Positions 7,749-16,750 of a stretch of 64,000 nt of DNA are shown piece by piece (the first letter of the stretch is position 1; each line of letters starts with the position of its first letter). Under the pieces are notes generated by a model. That model was not told the origin of the DNA, did not search any database, and worked only from the letters and a program-made list of their open reading frames with translations. Origin of the DNA: Guopingia tenuis (GTDB lineage Bacteria; Bacillota; Clostridia; Christensenellales; Christensenellaceae); the NCBI RefSeq assembly GCF_014384805.1, contig NZ_JACRSS010000006.1, positions 71,701 through 135,700 on the forward strand, read 5' to 3'. A program made the position numbers and the translations under genes.

Positions 7749-8081
7749 CTATAGCTGTTCGGCGGCTTCCCGGATCGCGGACAAAAAGGCGTTTTCCCCA
7801 AAGGTATTGACCTTGAAAAAGACGGCCTGGCTGCCGCCGGAGGTGATGGCGGACAGAAAATATTCACCGTCCCGGCCGGCCAGGGTGAGGGCCAGGCTGA
7901 CGCGGTTGGAGCCCAGCCAGCTATACCGCTCGTATACCCGCACGGCACAGCGGAAATCGCCGCAGGAATAATCCGAGGCGTCCTCAAAGCTGGCGGAAAG
8001 GCTGCCCTGCATGACCGAGTTGTGCAGGGTATTTAAAATGTGATGGAAATTTCCGGTGATGTTTTTTTCATATTTTGCCAT
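7749..8081 (-). CDS. DUF6054-like small protein, 110 aa
   Basis: The protein contains FHHILNTLHNSVMQGSLSASFED, RCAVRVYERYSWLGSNRVSL and AITSGGSQAVFFKVNTFGE, which I recognise as the pattern of DUF6054 proteins found mainly in Clostridia. No function is established for that family to my knowledge. It has no signal peptide or membrane segment. The ATG at 8081 is preceded by GAAGGAG with 10-base spacing, and a terminator follows. It is a single-gene unit. Confidence 0.75.
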   Translation of the reverse strand: MAKYEKNITGNFHHILNTLHNSVMQGSLSASFEDASDYSCGDFRCAVRVYERYSWLGSNRVSLALTLAGRDGEYFLSAITSGGSQAVFFKVNTFGENAFLSAIREAAEQL

Positions 8082-8560
8082 GGAATGCGTGCTCCTTCGC
8101 AGTTTTTTATGCAGAGGGAATTCGGGAGGACTGCCTGGAGATCAGAGCCGGAAACGGAGCGAATACTAAGCGCCTGCGCCCATCTTTGCCGGGCCGGCCG
8201 GCTGCATCCGCGGATGAGAGAGGCCATGGCCCAAGGGCCGGGAAAAAGGAAACACGACTGCCTTTGCTGTCTGCCGTGTTACAGGGCAGTTAGGCGGCTC
8301 GGGTCTGTTTCCCCCGGCGGAACCATTTCATTCGCTATCCAGTGCCCGGCATAAATGCAGTAAAACCGCTTCCTTTTTATTCGTGAAAATCATTGGCACC
8401 GAATATCCCTTTTTCGATTGTAAAGCCGGGACGGAGGGATGGCAAGATAAATTTTTGTAAAACCGGCGCAGGCGAAAGAGAGGAAAACTGCGAAAACACC
8501 CGCAAAACCGAGGGGATGGGATATAAAGCGGAAAAGCATCTGAAAAAGATATGGGAAAAG
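8082..8560. other. Non-coding stretch upstream of nrdD
   Basis: About 480 bases hold no supported gene. The left end should carry the minus-strand promoter of the DUF6054-like gene, not clearly seen. The nrdD control region begins at 8564. Confidence 0.5.
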
Positions 8561-8563
8561 GAA

Positions 8564-8592
8564 TTGACATATGCCACAATATATGCTACCAT
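8564..8592 (+). promoter_or_regulatory. Sigma-A promoter of nrdD-nrdG
   Basis: TTGACA (8564-8569), a 17-base spacer, then TACCAT (8587-8592). The first NrdR-like box lies inside the spacer. Confidence 0.65.
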
Positions 8593-8622
8593 TCTAACTG
8601 CTAAAGGCACTATATATTGGAA
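8574..8622 (+). promoter_or_regulatory. Pair of NrdR-like operator boxes
   Basis: Two sequences resemble the NrdR consensus ACACWATATATAGTGT: CCACAATATATGCTAC at 8574 and GCACTATATATTGGAA at 8607. They start 33 bases apart, about three helical turns, as known tandem NrdR boxes do. One overlaps the promoter and the other the likely transcription start. NrdR is the dATP/ATP-sensing repressor of ribonucleotide reductase genes; nrdR itself is not in the window. Confidence 0.6.
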
Positions 8623-8653
8623 TTATTCCGGAAAATAATGGAAGGAAGCTGCA

Positions 8654-10828
8654 ATGAAAATCATCAAGAGAAACGGCTCGGAGGCCGTGTTCGACATTCA
8701 AAAGATTGTTACCGCCATCACCAAGGCGAATGGGGCGGTTGAAGAAAAGGCCCGCATGACGGCCATGCAGATCGAGCGCATCGCGGAACGGGTGGTGCTC
8801 TCCTGCGAGCAGCTGGGCCGTTCTCCCAGCGTGGAAGAAGTGCAGGATATGGTGGAGCATCAGATTATGGCCCACGGCGCCTTTGAAGTGGCCAAGGCCT
8901 ATATCACCTATCGCTATACCCGCACGCTGGTGCGCCAGTCCAACACCACGGACGACAAGATTTTGAGCCTCATCGAATGCAACAACGAGGAAGCCAAGCA
9001 GGAAAACGCCAACAAGAACCCCGTCGTCAACTCGACCCAGCGGGACTATATGGCCGGAGAGGTATCCCGGGATATCACCAACCGCATTTTGCTGCCCAAG
9101 GAGATTGTGGACGCCCATAACGAAGGAATCATTCATTTTCACGATACGGATTACTATGCCCAGCATATGCACAACTGCGACCTGGTGGATCTCGAGGATA
9201 TGCTGCAGAACGGCACGGTAATCACAGGGACTCTCATCGAGCGGCCCCATAGTTTCTCCACGGCCTGCAACATCGCCACCCAGATCATCGCCCAAGTGGC
9301 GTCCAACCAATATGGCGGGCAGTCCATCTCTCTGGCGCATCTGGCCCCCTTTGTGCAGGTGAGCCGGGAAAAGATTCGCCAGCAGGTGCTGGGGGAGATA
9401 AAAATGACGGGCGCGGAGGTGCCGCTGGACAAGATCCACGAGCTGGTGGAGGGACGGCTCCGCGAGGAGGTGCGCCGGGGCGTGCAGACCATCCAATACC
9501 AGGTGGTCACGCTGCTCACCACCAACGGACAGGCGCCTTTTGTGACCGTGTTCATGTATCTGGGCGAGGCGAAAAACGAGCAGGAAAAGCGCGACCTGGC
9601 CATGGTTATCGAGGAAGTGCTGGAGCAGCGCTATCAGGGCGTGAAGAACGAAAAGGGCGTCTGGGTCACGCCGGCTTTCCCCAAGCTGGTATATGTCCTG
9701 GAGGAAGACAACATTCATCCCGATTCCCCCTATTATTACTTAACCGAGCTGGCGGCCAAATGCACGGCCAAGCGCATGGTTCCCGATTATATTTCGGAAA
9801 AGATCATGAAGCAGCTGAAGGTGGACCAAAACGGGGACGGACAGTGCTATACCTGCATGGGATGCCGCAGTTTTCTGACGCCCTATGTGGATGAAAACGG
9901 GAAGCCCAAATACTATGGCCGGTTCAACCAGGGCGTAGTGACCGTGAATCTGGTGGATATCGGGCTTTCGGCGGGCAAAGACAAGGAGAAATTCTGGGAA
10001 ATCTTTGACGAGCGCATGGAGCTTTGCCACCGGGCGCTGCAATGCCGCCATGAGCGCCTCACGGGAACGGTTTCGGACGTGGCCCCCATCCTTTGGCAAT
10101 ATGGCGCGCTGGCCCGGCTGAAAAAGGGCGAGAAGATCGACAAGCTGCTCCACGGCGGCTATTCTACCATTTCTTTGGGATATGCAGGGCTTTGGGAATG
10201 CGTTTACAGCGTCACCGGCAAGAAGCTGACCGAGCCGGAAGGCGAGGAATTCGGCCTCACGATCATGCGCAAGCTCAACGAATATACCGCGAAATGGAAA
10301 AAGGCCGAGAATATCGACTATAGCCTTTATGGCACGCCCCTGGAAAGCACCACCTATAAGTTCGCCAAATGCCTGCAAAAGCGGTTTGGCGTCATCAAGG
10401 GCGTGACGGACAAGGGATATATCACCAACAGCTATCATGTGCATGTGACCGAGGACATTAACGCCTTTGATAAGCTGGCGCTGGAGGCCAAGTTCCAGGC
10501 GCTGTCTCCCGGCGGGGCCATCAGTTATGTGGAAGTGCCCAACATGCAGCACAACCTGGAAGCCGTGATGCAGGTGATCCGGTTTATTTATGACAACATC
10601 ATGTATGCCGAGCTGAATACAAAGAGCGATTACTGCCAGGTCTGCGGATGGGACGGCGAGATCGAGATCCGCGAGGAGGACGGCAAGCTGGTCTGGACCT
10701 GCCCGCAGTGCGGCAACCAGGATCAGGATAAGATGAACGTGGCCCGGCGGACCTGCGGCTATATCGGAACCCAGTTCTGGAACCAGGGGCGCACTCAGGA
10801 GATCAAGGAACGGGTGCTGCATCTATAA
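8654..10828 (+). CDS. nrdD: Anaerobic (class III) ribonucleoside-triphosphate reductase
   Basis: At 724 residues this is a full-length class III reductase, which makes dNTPs from NTPs with a glycyl radical and formate. Residues 1-95 form an ATP-cone (IIKRNGSEAVFDIQKI). The catalytic barrel includes HNCDLVDLEDMLQNG and GGQSISLAHLAPF. Near the C-terminus are four zinc-binding cysteines (about 661, 664, 683, 686; CQVC and CPQC) and the glycyl-radical motif RTCGYIG at about 699-705. The radical must be generated by NrdG, encoded just downstream. ATG 8654 follows GGAAGG. Oxygen kills the radical, which fits an anaerobe. Confidence 0.98.
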   Translation: MKIIKRNGSEAVFDIQKIVTAITKANGAVEEKARMTAMQIERIAERVVLSCEQLGRSPSVEEVQDMVEHQIMAHGAFEVAKAYITYRYTRTLVRQSNTTDDKILSLIECNNEEAKQENANKNPVVNSTQRDYMAGEVSRDITNRILLPKEIVDAHNEGIIHFHDTDYYAQHMHNCDLVDLEDMLQNGTVITGTLIERPHSFSTACNIATQIIAQVASNQYGGQSISLAHLAPFVQVSREKIRQQVLGEIKMTGAEVPLDKIHELVEGRLREEVRRGVQTIQYQVVTLLTTNGQAPFVTVFMYLGEAKNEQEKRDLAMVIEEVLEQRYQGVKNEKGVWVTPAFPKLVYVLEEDNIHPDSPYYYLTELAAKCTAKRMVPDYISEKIMKQLKVDQNGDGQCYTCMGCRSFLTPYVDENGKPKYYGRFNQGVVTVNLVDIGLSAGKDKEKFWEIFDERMELCHRALQCRHERLTGTVSDVAPILWQYGALARLKKGEKIDKLLHGGYSTISLGYAGLWECVYSVTGKKLTEPEGEEFGLTIMRKLNEYTAKWKKAENIDYSLYGTPLESTTYKFAKCLQKRFGVIKGVTDKGYITNSYHVHVTEDINAFDKLALEAKFQALSPGGAISYVEVPNMQHNLEAVMQVIRFIYDNIMYAELNTKSDYCQVCGWDGEIEIREEDGKLVWTCPQCGNQDQDKMNVARRTCGYIGTQFWNQGRTQEIKERVLHL

Positions 10829-10850
10829 AAGACAGAGAAAAAGCGAACAA

Positions 10851-10874
10851 GGGCTTCCCGGCGGAAGCCCTTTT
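10851..10874 (+). terminator. Hairpin between nrdD and nrdG (attenuator-like)
   Basis: GGGCTTCC (10851-10858) pairs with GGAAGCCC (10863-10870), followed by TTTTCTCTT. The U-tract is short, so it may only reduce read-through into nrdG, giving less activase than reductase, or stabilise the nrdD mRNA end. Confidence 0.6.
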
Positions 10875-10894
10875 CTCTTGAGGGGGAATACACG

Positions 10895-11416
10895 ATGAAT
10901 TATGGAGAAATCAAAAACTGCGACATCGCCAACGGCATCGGCGTGCGGGTGACGTTGTTCGTCTCAGGCTGCACCAACCACTGCGACGAGTGCTTTCAGC
11001 CGCAAACCTGGGATTTTGGCTATGGCCAGCCCTTTACGGAAGAAACCGAGGAATATATTGTAAAGCTTCTCGCGCCCTCCTATATCGATGGCCTGACGCT
11101 TCTTGGCGGCGAGCCCTTCGAGCCGGAAAACCAGCGGGCGCTGCTGCCCTTTGTGCGCCGGGTTCGGGAAAAATTCCCTGAAAAAGGGATCTGGGCCTAT
11201 TCCGGGTTCACGCTGGAAGAGCTGCTGTCGCCGGGGGCCTATGCCCATTGCGAGGCGACGGAAGAGCTGCTGCGCTGCATTGACGTTTTGGTGGACGGGC
11301 GGTTTATCAAGGAGAAAAAGGATATTTCCCTGCGGTTTCGCGGTTCCTCTAACCAGCGTCTCATCGATATGAACAAAACCCGGGAGACGGGGGAAATCGT
11401 GCTTTGGGATGATTGA
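10895..11416 (+). CDS. nrdG: Anaerobic ribonucleotide reductase activating protein
   Basis: The 173-residue radical SAM enzyme has the activase cysteine motif C-x3-C-x2-C (SGCTNHCDEC, Cys26, Cys30, Cys33), followed by the GGEPF motif (LLGGEPFEPENQ) for SAM binding. It uses a [4Fe-4S] cluster and S-adenosylmethionine to install the glycyl radical in NrdD. ATG 10895 lies 66 bases past nrdD with GAGGGGG upstream. The pair is a standard operon under the NrdR-like boxes. Confidence 0.97.
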   Translation: MNYGEIKNCDIANGIGVRVTLFVSGCTNHCDECFQPQTWDFGYGQPFTEETEEYIVKLLAPSYIDGLTLLGGEPFEPENQRALLPFVRRVREKFPEKGIWAYSGFTLEELLSPGAYAHCEATEELLRCIDVLVDGRFIKEKKDISLRFRGSSNQRLIDMNKTRETGEIVLWDD

Positions 11417-11440
11417 GGGGTTATATAGTAAACTTAAGCA

Positions 11441-11483
11441 AGGGGCTGCCCCTGCCACGCTGTGTGATGGGACAGCCCCTTTT
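11441..11483 (+). terminator. Intrinsic terminator after nrdG
   Basis: AGGGGCTG (11441-11448) pairs with CAGCCCCT (11473-11480). The long loop can pair further. Only four T follow. Confidence 0.65.
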
Positions 11484-11963
11484 AAAAACTGTTCAGGATG
11501 AATCCCCCGGCGCTGTTTTTGCGGCACCGGGGGTTCTTTGCAAAAAAAGAATATGGATAAGGCCGGATGCTGTTTCCAAAGGAACGAAGAGAAAAACAGC
11601 CGTAAGGACTTCTTTTTATTCCCTGCAATGCCCAGCGGATGAAATATATTGGGATTGCAGGAGGGGAGATGGTTCTGCTCTGAAAGCTGAAAAGAACAGA
11701 ACGGATCAAAAAAGTTTTTGTGTTTTTCTTTTTAAAACGGGAAATGGAAGAGATATGGAGCTATGCGGAATGTAATGGTATGGTTGATTAAAAAGAGCGA
11801 GACAGAACCAGCCATAAAGTTTCTTTGCTTTTTCTTTTTAAAACGGAAAAAGGAAGAGATATGGGATTATGCGGAACGTAAAGGGATGACTGATAAAAAA
11901 AGGCGTGGGCAAAAACCAGTCATAAAAGTTTCTTTGCTTCTTTCTTTTCAAAGAAAGAAGGGG
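11484..11963. other. Non-coding stretch with tandem repeat
   Basis: There is no supported gene between nrdG and the convergent membrane-protein gene. The right half is a repeat array (11711-11962); the left half shows nothing recognisable. Confidence 0.55.
11711..11962. repeat. Diverged 105-109-bp tandem repeat, 2.3 copies
   Basis: Units start at 11711, 11816 and 11925 with AAAGTTTYTTTGYTTTTTCT, then TTTTAAAACGG, GGAAGAGATATGG and TATGCGGAA. The last, partial copy ends in an 11+11 inverted repeat CTTCTTTCTTT/AAAGAAAGAAG with a 2-base centre. The same core starts each unit of the array at 21298. The palindrome abuts the 3' end of the convergent gene. Confidence 0.75.
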
Positions 11964-12671
11964 TTAGAGAAATAGACGCCGCCGGATCTCATCTTTGAGC
12001 TTCTGCTTGCGCTCCAGCATCATAAACAGAATGGCAAAGACAAGGCAGGGAATGCAGACGAACAGGGACCAGAAAGGGGCAAAGCTGCCGGCGATAAAAT
12101 GATGGATCACCCCATCCACCAGAATGGAAGCCACGCCCAAAAGGAGAAACACCCAGGAAACATGGCGCAGGCCGCGGATCTTCCGGCTGCGGATGACCTG
12201 AGAGATGCCCAAAACCAGCCCTGCGGCGATGAGAACCAGGGGAAGGGCCAGGGGCAGGAACCAGCCCGAGGAATCGGCCAGCGTGCTGATAAGGCCCAGA
12301 TATAGAAGAGCGGCGAGCGCATCCCCCAGGACGCAGGGCAGCGGCGACGGCTTTTTAAGAAGCAGGGGCAGGAGAACCCAGACAAACAGACAGGCGCCCG
12401 CGCCCACCACATAGAGGGACCAGGTGACGGCCCGGTTGACGATGACATCGCTGATGACCGTGAGCATGAGGGGAATGAGGAGAAGAAGGGACGCAAGGGC
12501 CGCGCCATAGCGGCGGTCGATGCGGTGCATGACCCGCTCCACCTGCTTGGGATAGGGCCGGCGGGCAGGCTCCACCCAGGGGTCCCGGGGGTTGACGACG
12601 GGAACGCCGCATAGGGGACATTTCTTTTCCGAAGGGGCGAGCTTGACTCCGCAGTTTACGCAATATGACAT
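11964..12671 (-). CDS. Zinc-ribbon membrane protein (DUF6320-like)
   Basis: The N-terminus is a zinc ribbon (Cys4, Cys7, Cys18, Cys21: CVNC and CPLC). After a basic linker come about six hydrophobic segments, ending in a basic tail KQKLKDEIRRRLFL. I recognise the pattern as DUF6320, which is often found beside condensation-like acyltransferases, exactly as here. The start is ATG 12671, two bases after the upstream gene's stop, with AGAGG upstream; a longer frame to 12785 lacks a ribosome binding site. It is the last gene of a three-gene operon. Its biochemical role is unknown. Confidence 0.78.
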   Translation of the reverse strand: MSYCVNCGVKLAPSEKKCPLCGVPVVNPRDPWVEPARRPYPKQVERVMHRIDRRYGAALASLLLLIPLMLTVISDVIVNRAVTWSLYVVGAGACLFVWVLLPLLLKKPSPLPCVLGDALAALLYLGLISTLADSSGWFLPLALPLVLIAAGLVLGISQVIRSRKIRGLRHVSWVFLLLGVASILVDGVIHHFIAGSFAPFWSLFVCIPCLVFAILFMMLERKQKLKDEIRRRLFL

Positions 12672-12673
12672 GG

Positions 12674-13966
12674 CTAATACCTCTGGTTGCTTTCTATGGT
12701 GACGGGAATGCCCATCTGAACGAGGGTAGTGAAAAACAGGCGTTCCAGCGTGGGCTCCTTGATGGCCCGGGTAAAGTTGATGCACATGGTTCCCTGATAG
12801 GAAATGCAGGCGCAGGTCACGCGGTTGAGGGAGAGGGAACCCAGGAGAAAATCCAGCCGGGTGACGTATTTGGCCATTTCGTCCGGCAGGACGGCATAGC
12901 CCAGGTTGGATAGAATGGTGGAAGCGTTGCGGTCCCCGTTGAGCAGGAAGGCCAGCTTCATGGTGGGTTTTTTGATAAACAGCGGCGCGGCGCGCAGCGC
13001 CTTATTCCGCTCGGTGTTGACGTTGGTGGACATTTTGGCGTTGAGCATTTTTTCCGTGGCCTCCAGGCCCATATAATGGCGGACGGCCGTCAGGATCTCG
13101 TCAAAGGAATATTCGCCGTAGCGCGGCTCAATGCCCGGGTTTACATAGGAGGCAAAGTTGCGCAGCGTGTGGGTGGGATAGAACTTGCGCAGGTTGATGG
13201 GAACGCAGACTTTGACGGGCTGCATCCGCCGTCTCCGGCTGTGTTCCTTCTGCTGCATCTGATAGACGCACTGAATGAGGACGGCGGTCAGAAAATCGTT
13301 GACGGAAACGCCGCGGCTCTTGGCCTGATCGATGACGGCCTGGGCCGGCAGGAGGCCGGTGGTGATGTTCATATAGTGGGGGTCTTCCGGAGTCCCGGTG
13401 ATGCGATAGGCGACGGATTCCTTTCGGCTCCGGCTCACGCTGCGGGCGTATTTTAAAAAGCTGTCCTCCAATTCTCCGGCCCTGGGGGGCTGGGAGCAGT
13501 CGAGAATCTCCGCCGAACGGGGAATGGCGGCTCCATAGCGCAGGCGCAGATATTCGGCCACCAGCGTCTTTAAAAAGCAAAGCCCGCCGGTTCCGTCGGT
13601 GAGGACGTGGAAAATTTCCACGGCAATGCGGTTTTCGTGATAGCGAACCCGGAACATGAAGCCGCGGTTTTCCCGCAGGTCCATGCGGACGCAGGGATTG
13701 GCCACGTCCTGCTGCAGCGCGGGCTCTCCCTCCATGCGCTCCAGGTAATACCAGAACATGCCCCGGCGCAGCTTCAGGGCGAAGCTGGGAAACCGCTTCA
13801 GCGTGCTTTTCTGGGCCTCATGGAGAATGGCCGGGTCGACGGGCTCGGTGAGGGTGGCGGAAAGGCGGAACAGGGCCGTCCAGTTGCGGGATTTGGCGGC
13901 GGGATAGATCTTTGCGGCATTATCCAGTTTGAACCATTCCGGCGGTGCGGGCTGTTTTGTATTCAT
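12674..13966 (-). CDS. Condensation-like alcohol/acyl acetyltransferase
   Basis: The 430-residue protein resembles the chloramphenicol acetyltransferase / NRPS condensation superfamily. The catalytic motif HxxxDG is EIFHVLTDGTGG (His120, Asp124), and the second half carries VCVPINLRKFYP and FASYVNPG. Relatives are annotated as alcohol acetyltransferases. Such enzymes move an acyl group from a CoA or carrier thioester to a hydroxyl or amine. ATG 13966 has GGGGAGG upstream and overlaps the preceding stop codon (ATGA), so translation is coupled to the esterase gene. The substrate is unknown. Confidence 0.78.
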   Translation of the reverse strand: MNTKQPAPPEWFKLDNAAKIYPAAKSRNWTALFRLSATLTEPVDPAILHEAQKSTLKRFPSFALKLRRGMFWYYLERMEGEPALQQDVANPCVRMDLRENRGFMFRVRYHENRIAVEIFHVLTDGTGGLCFLKTLVAEYLRLRYGAAIPRSAEILDCSQPPRAGELEDSFLKYARSVSRSRKESVAYRITGTPEDPHYMNITTGLLPAQAVIDQAKSRGVSVNDFLTAVLIQCVYQMQQKEHSRRRRMQPVKVCVPINLRKFYPTHTLRNFASYVNPGIEPRYGEYSFDEILTAVRHYMGLEATEKMLNAKMSTNVNTERNKALRAAPLFIKKPTMKLAFLLNGDRNASTILSNLGYAVLPDEMAKYVTRLDFLLGSLSLNRVTCACISYQGTMCINFTRAIKEPTLERLFFTTLVQMGIPVTIESNQRY

Positions 13967-14877
13967 GCGTCCTCCCCGGGAAACGGCGTGTTTCCCAAAA
14001 GCTCTGCGGCAAAGGTTTCCATGCGGGCCAGGGCCTCTTTGGCCTCCGGAACGCCAAACAGGACATAGACATGCCACATACCCTCGGCCAGATGCAGCTC
14101 GCAGGGGCTGCCCGCCCGCTCCAGACGGTCCGCCAGGCGAATGGAATCGTCCCGCAGAAGCTCATAGGTCCCGGCAAAGAGCAGCGAGGGCGGGAAATCC
14201 GCGAAACTGCCGAATACCGGGGAGATCAGCGGGTTTTCCAGATCCATCCCGCCATAGCAGCGGGCGGATTCCAAAAGGGAATCCCGATAGAGGGTAGGGT
14301 CCCGGCGGAGATTTTCTTCATAGGAGGCGCCGGAGCAGGTGAGGTCGGTCCAGGGGGACAGGGCGATTATTCCGGCGGGCAGGGGATGCCCGAGCTCACG
14401 AAGCCGCAGGGCCAGGGCATAGCAGAGGCCGCCCCCCGCGGATTCCCCGGCCAGAAGAATATGCCGAGCATCCATTTTGGAGAGCAGATAGAGATAGGCA
14501 TCCAGCGCATCCTCCAAAGCGGCGGGAAAAGGGTGCTCCGGAGCCAGCCGGTATCCCGCGCAGAGCACGCTGCGATGGGTGGCGTGGGCGAGGACGCCGC
14601 CGAACCCCCGGGCGTATTCCAGAGTGCCCGCCGTATACGCCCCGCCATGAAGATAAAGGATTGCTCCGCTCTGGCGCGCTTCCCGGGGGACGGCCCAGGC
14701 GGCCCGGAACCGGGAAAAGGGGCGGGCACGGAAATCGACTTTATCTTCCAAAACCTTTGCCTCCCATTTGCCCAGGTTGTCCTGGCTCTTTCGGCTGGCC
14801 TCTATGCCTCCCTTTTTGATGAGAGGTTTTGCCATGCGGATCTGCGCCCGCAGCAGAATGCTGATAAGTTTGGCCAT
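13963..14877 (-). CDS. Alpha/beta hydrolase of the HSL esterase family
   Basis: The 304-residue protein shows the hormone-sensitive-lipase family plan: oxyanion-hole motif YLHGGAY at about 75-81, nucleophile elbow GESAGG (Ser146), RLAPEHPFPAALED between them, an acidic residue in LLRDDS and the catalytic His in EGMWHVYVLF. It should hydrolyse short-chain carboxyl esters in the cytoplasm. The start is ATG 14877 after AGAAGGG; the longer open frame has no start signal. It is the first gene of the coupled operon with the acyltransferase and the zinc-ribbon membrane protein. A pairing of an ester-forming with an ester-cleaving enzyme is notable. Confidence 0.88.
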   Translation of the reverse strand: MAKLISILLRAQIRMAKPLIKKGGIEASRKSQDNLGKWEAKVLEDKVDFRARPFSRFRAAWAVPREARQSGAILYLHGGAYTAGTLEYARGFGGVLAHATHRSVLCAGYRLAPEHPFPAALEDALDAYLYLLSKMDARHILLAGESAGGGLCYALALRLRELGHPLPAGIIALSPWTDLTCSGASYEENLRRDPTLYRDSLLESARCYGGMDLENPLISPVFGSFADFPPSLLFAGTYELLRDDSIRLADRLERAGSPCELHLAEGMWHVYVLFGVPEAKEALARMETFAAELLGNTPFPGEDA

Positions 14878-15211
14878 AGATTGGTCCCTTCTCCCCGCAG
14901 GGGCCGCATGGGTTCTGTTGCGGCAGAATGGAGAAATGAATATCGGCGCCGTCCCGGCTGGAAATGGGAATCCAAAAGCGGATTTTTCCGCCGCCGGCGC
15001 ACCGGCCCAGGGAGGCGGCCGCTTTGTTTGCCGCCAAAACCATCCGATTCCGGCGGCTCCGGCGAACCGGGCGGGGAAAGGCATGAAATGCGTTTGACAA
15101 TTCCAAATTCCCCAGAAAACGGCCCCATCCTTATTATATGGGTATGTTATTATCATCTATTGTATACGAGATGGGGGAGAAACACAAGGCAGGGAACGGA
15201 GGAGGGAAAAC
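14878..15211. other. Upstream region of the esterase operon
   Basis: About 330 bases have no gene. A TATAAT on the minus strand (15133-15138) could be the operon's -10, with no convincing -35; this would give a leader of about 250 bases. Confidence 0.4.
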
Positions 15212-15240
15212 AAAAAGGGAAGCAGCGATGTGCTTCCCTT
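15212..15240 (-). terminator. Intrinsic terminator of the MATE gene
   Basis: A 10-bp perfect stem AAGGGAAGCA/TGCTTCCCTT with a 6-base loop runs into five T on the minus strand, 23 bases after the stop. Confidence 0.88.
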
Positions 15241-15262
15241 AATAATCTGCCGTTGACGGCAC

Positions 15263-16675
15263 TCACGCAGCGGCACTGCGCAGAGCGGCCTGCTCCTTTT
15301 CCATGCGGCCCAGGCGGCGCATTTCGATGCTGATGAAAACAGCGGAAAGAACGGCGGCGCAGCCATCGGCAATGGGCCCGGCATACAGCACGCCGTCCAG
15401 CCCCATAAACATGGGCAGGATGAGAACCAGCGGAACCAGGAACAGAACCTGCCGGGAAAGGGAGAGGGTGGCCGCCCGCATGGGCTTGCCCACGGCCTGG
15501 AAAAAGTGGGAGGACGTGATCTGGAACCCGGCCACGAAGCAGAGCGCCAGGAAGGTCCGGAAGGTCTTGACGGCAAAGGCGTTATACAGGGCGTCCTCCT
15601 GGCCGAAAATGCTGATGACGCTTTCGGGGAAGATCATAAACACCAGATAGAACAGCGTGGAGCAGAGAAGGGCCAGCAGCATGGAGGTGAGATAGGTCTT
15701 TTTCACCCGGCCGTAGTTTTTGGCCCCATAGTTATAGCCCGTGATGGGCTGGGCCCCAATGGCGATGCCCACGACGACGGAGATCATGATCTGGTTGACC
15801 TTCATGACAATGCCCACGCAGGAGAGGGGAATTTCGCTGCCATAGACGGACAGGGCCCCATAAGTGGCCAGAGTATTGTTGAGGGCGATCTGCACAACAG
15901 TAATGGCCATCTGGGTGATAAAGCTGGAGACGCCCAGCTTGCAGACCGTGGAGATCATCGAGCCCTGGAGCTTGAAATAACGCTTTTTCAGATCGATGCT
16001 TTTGAACCGCTTGAGATAGAAAAGCGAGATGATGCAGGAGAGAATCTGCCCCAGAATGGTGGCGATGGCGGCGCCGTCTACCCCCATACCCATGGGGAAC
16101 ATGAAGGTGTAGTCTAAAATTACGTTGGTCACGGCTCCGGCGATCATGGAGATCATGGCGAATTTGGGGCTGCCGTCCGCGCGGATGACCGAGTTCAGGC
16201 TGGTGCCCACGATGACAAAGGGAACGCCCATCAAAATGATGCGGGTATATTCCGTGGCATAGGGCATGACCTTATCCGTGGCGCCGAAGGCCCGCATCAG
16301 CGGGGATAGAAAGATCAGCCCGGCGGCCATGAAGAGAACGCCGCCCGCCAGAGCGACGATGAGCATATTGCCCACACCCCTGGCCGCGCTTTCCTTGTTT
16401 TTCTCCCCCAGCTTGAGGCTCAGATGGGCGGCGCAGCCGTCTCCCAGCAGGAGGGCAATGGCCATGGAGAGGGTCACGATGGGGAAGGCGACGTTGGTGG
16501 CCGCATTGCCAAGATAGCCCACTTTCTGACCGATGAAGATCTGGTCAACGATATTATAGAGGGAATTGACCAAGAGGGAGATGACCGAGGGGATGGCGAA
16601 CCGGGCGATGAGCTTCCCGATTTTTTCCGTCCCCAGGGAATGGGTGACTTTGTCCTTTGTTTCGATCTGTTCCAT
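15263..16675 (-). CDS. MATE family efflux transporter
   Basis: The 470-residue protein has twelve hydrophobic segments in two similar halves. Family sequences include IPSVISLLVNSLYNIVDQIFIG in TM1, the repeat-half counterpart GIAIGAQPITGYNYGAKNYGRVKK, and GADGSPKFAMI-type loops. MATE pumps exchange Na+ or H+ for cationic drugs or metabolites across the membrane. The sequence is closest in style to MepA-type Firmicute pumps. It is preceded by a perfect promoter and a leader of about 160 bases containing an intrinsic terminator, so it is probably controlled by attenuation. A second MATE gene is at 47722. Confidence 0.93.
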   Translation of the reverse strand: MEQIETKDKVTHSLGTEKIGKLIARFAIPSVISLLVNSLYNIVDQIFIGQKVGYLGNAATNVAFPIVTLSMAIALLLGDGCAAHLSLKLGEKNKESAARGVGNMLIVALAGGVLFMAAGLIFLSPLMRAFGATDKVMPYATEYTRIILMGVPFVIVGTSLNSVIRADGSPKFAMISMIAGAVTNVILDYTFMFPMGMGVDGAAIATILGQILSCIISLFYLKRFKSIDLKKRYFKLQGSMISTVCKLGVSSFITQMAITVVQIALNNTLATYGALSVYGSEIPLSCVGIVMKVNQIMISVVVGIAIGAQPITGYNYGAKNYGRVKKTYLTSMLLALLCSTLFYLVFMIFPESVISIFGQEDALYNAFAVKTFRTFLALCFVAGFQITSSHFFQAVGKPMRAATLSLSRQVLFLVPLVLILPMFMGLDGVLYAGPIADGCAAVLSAVFISIEMRRLGRMEKEQAALRSAAA

Positions 16676-16750
16676 AAATCAATGAGTACTCCTTTATAAA
16701 AACTGCATAAAAATAAAGACAATATAAAACAATGAAAGCAGATAAAAAAT

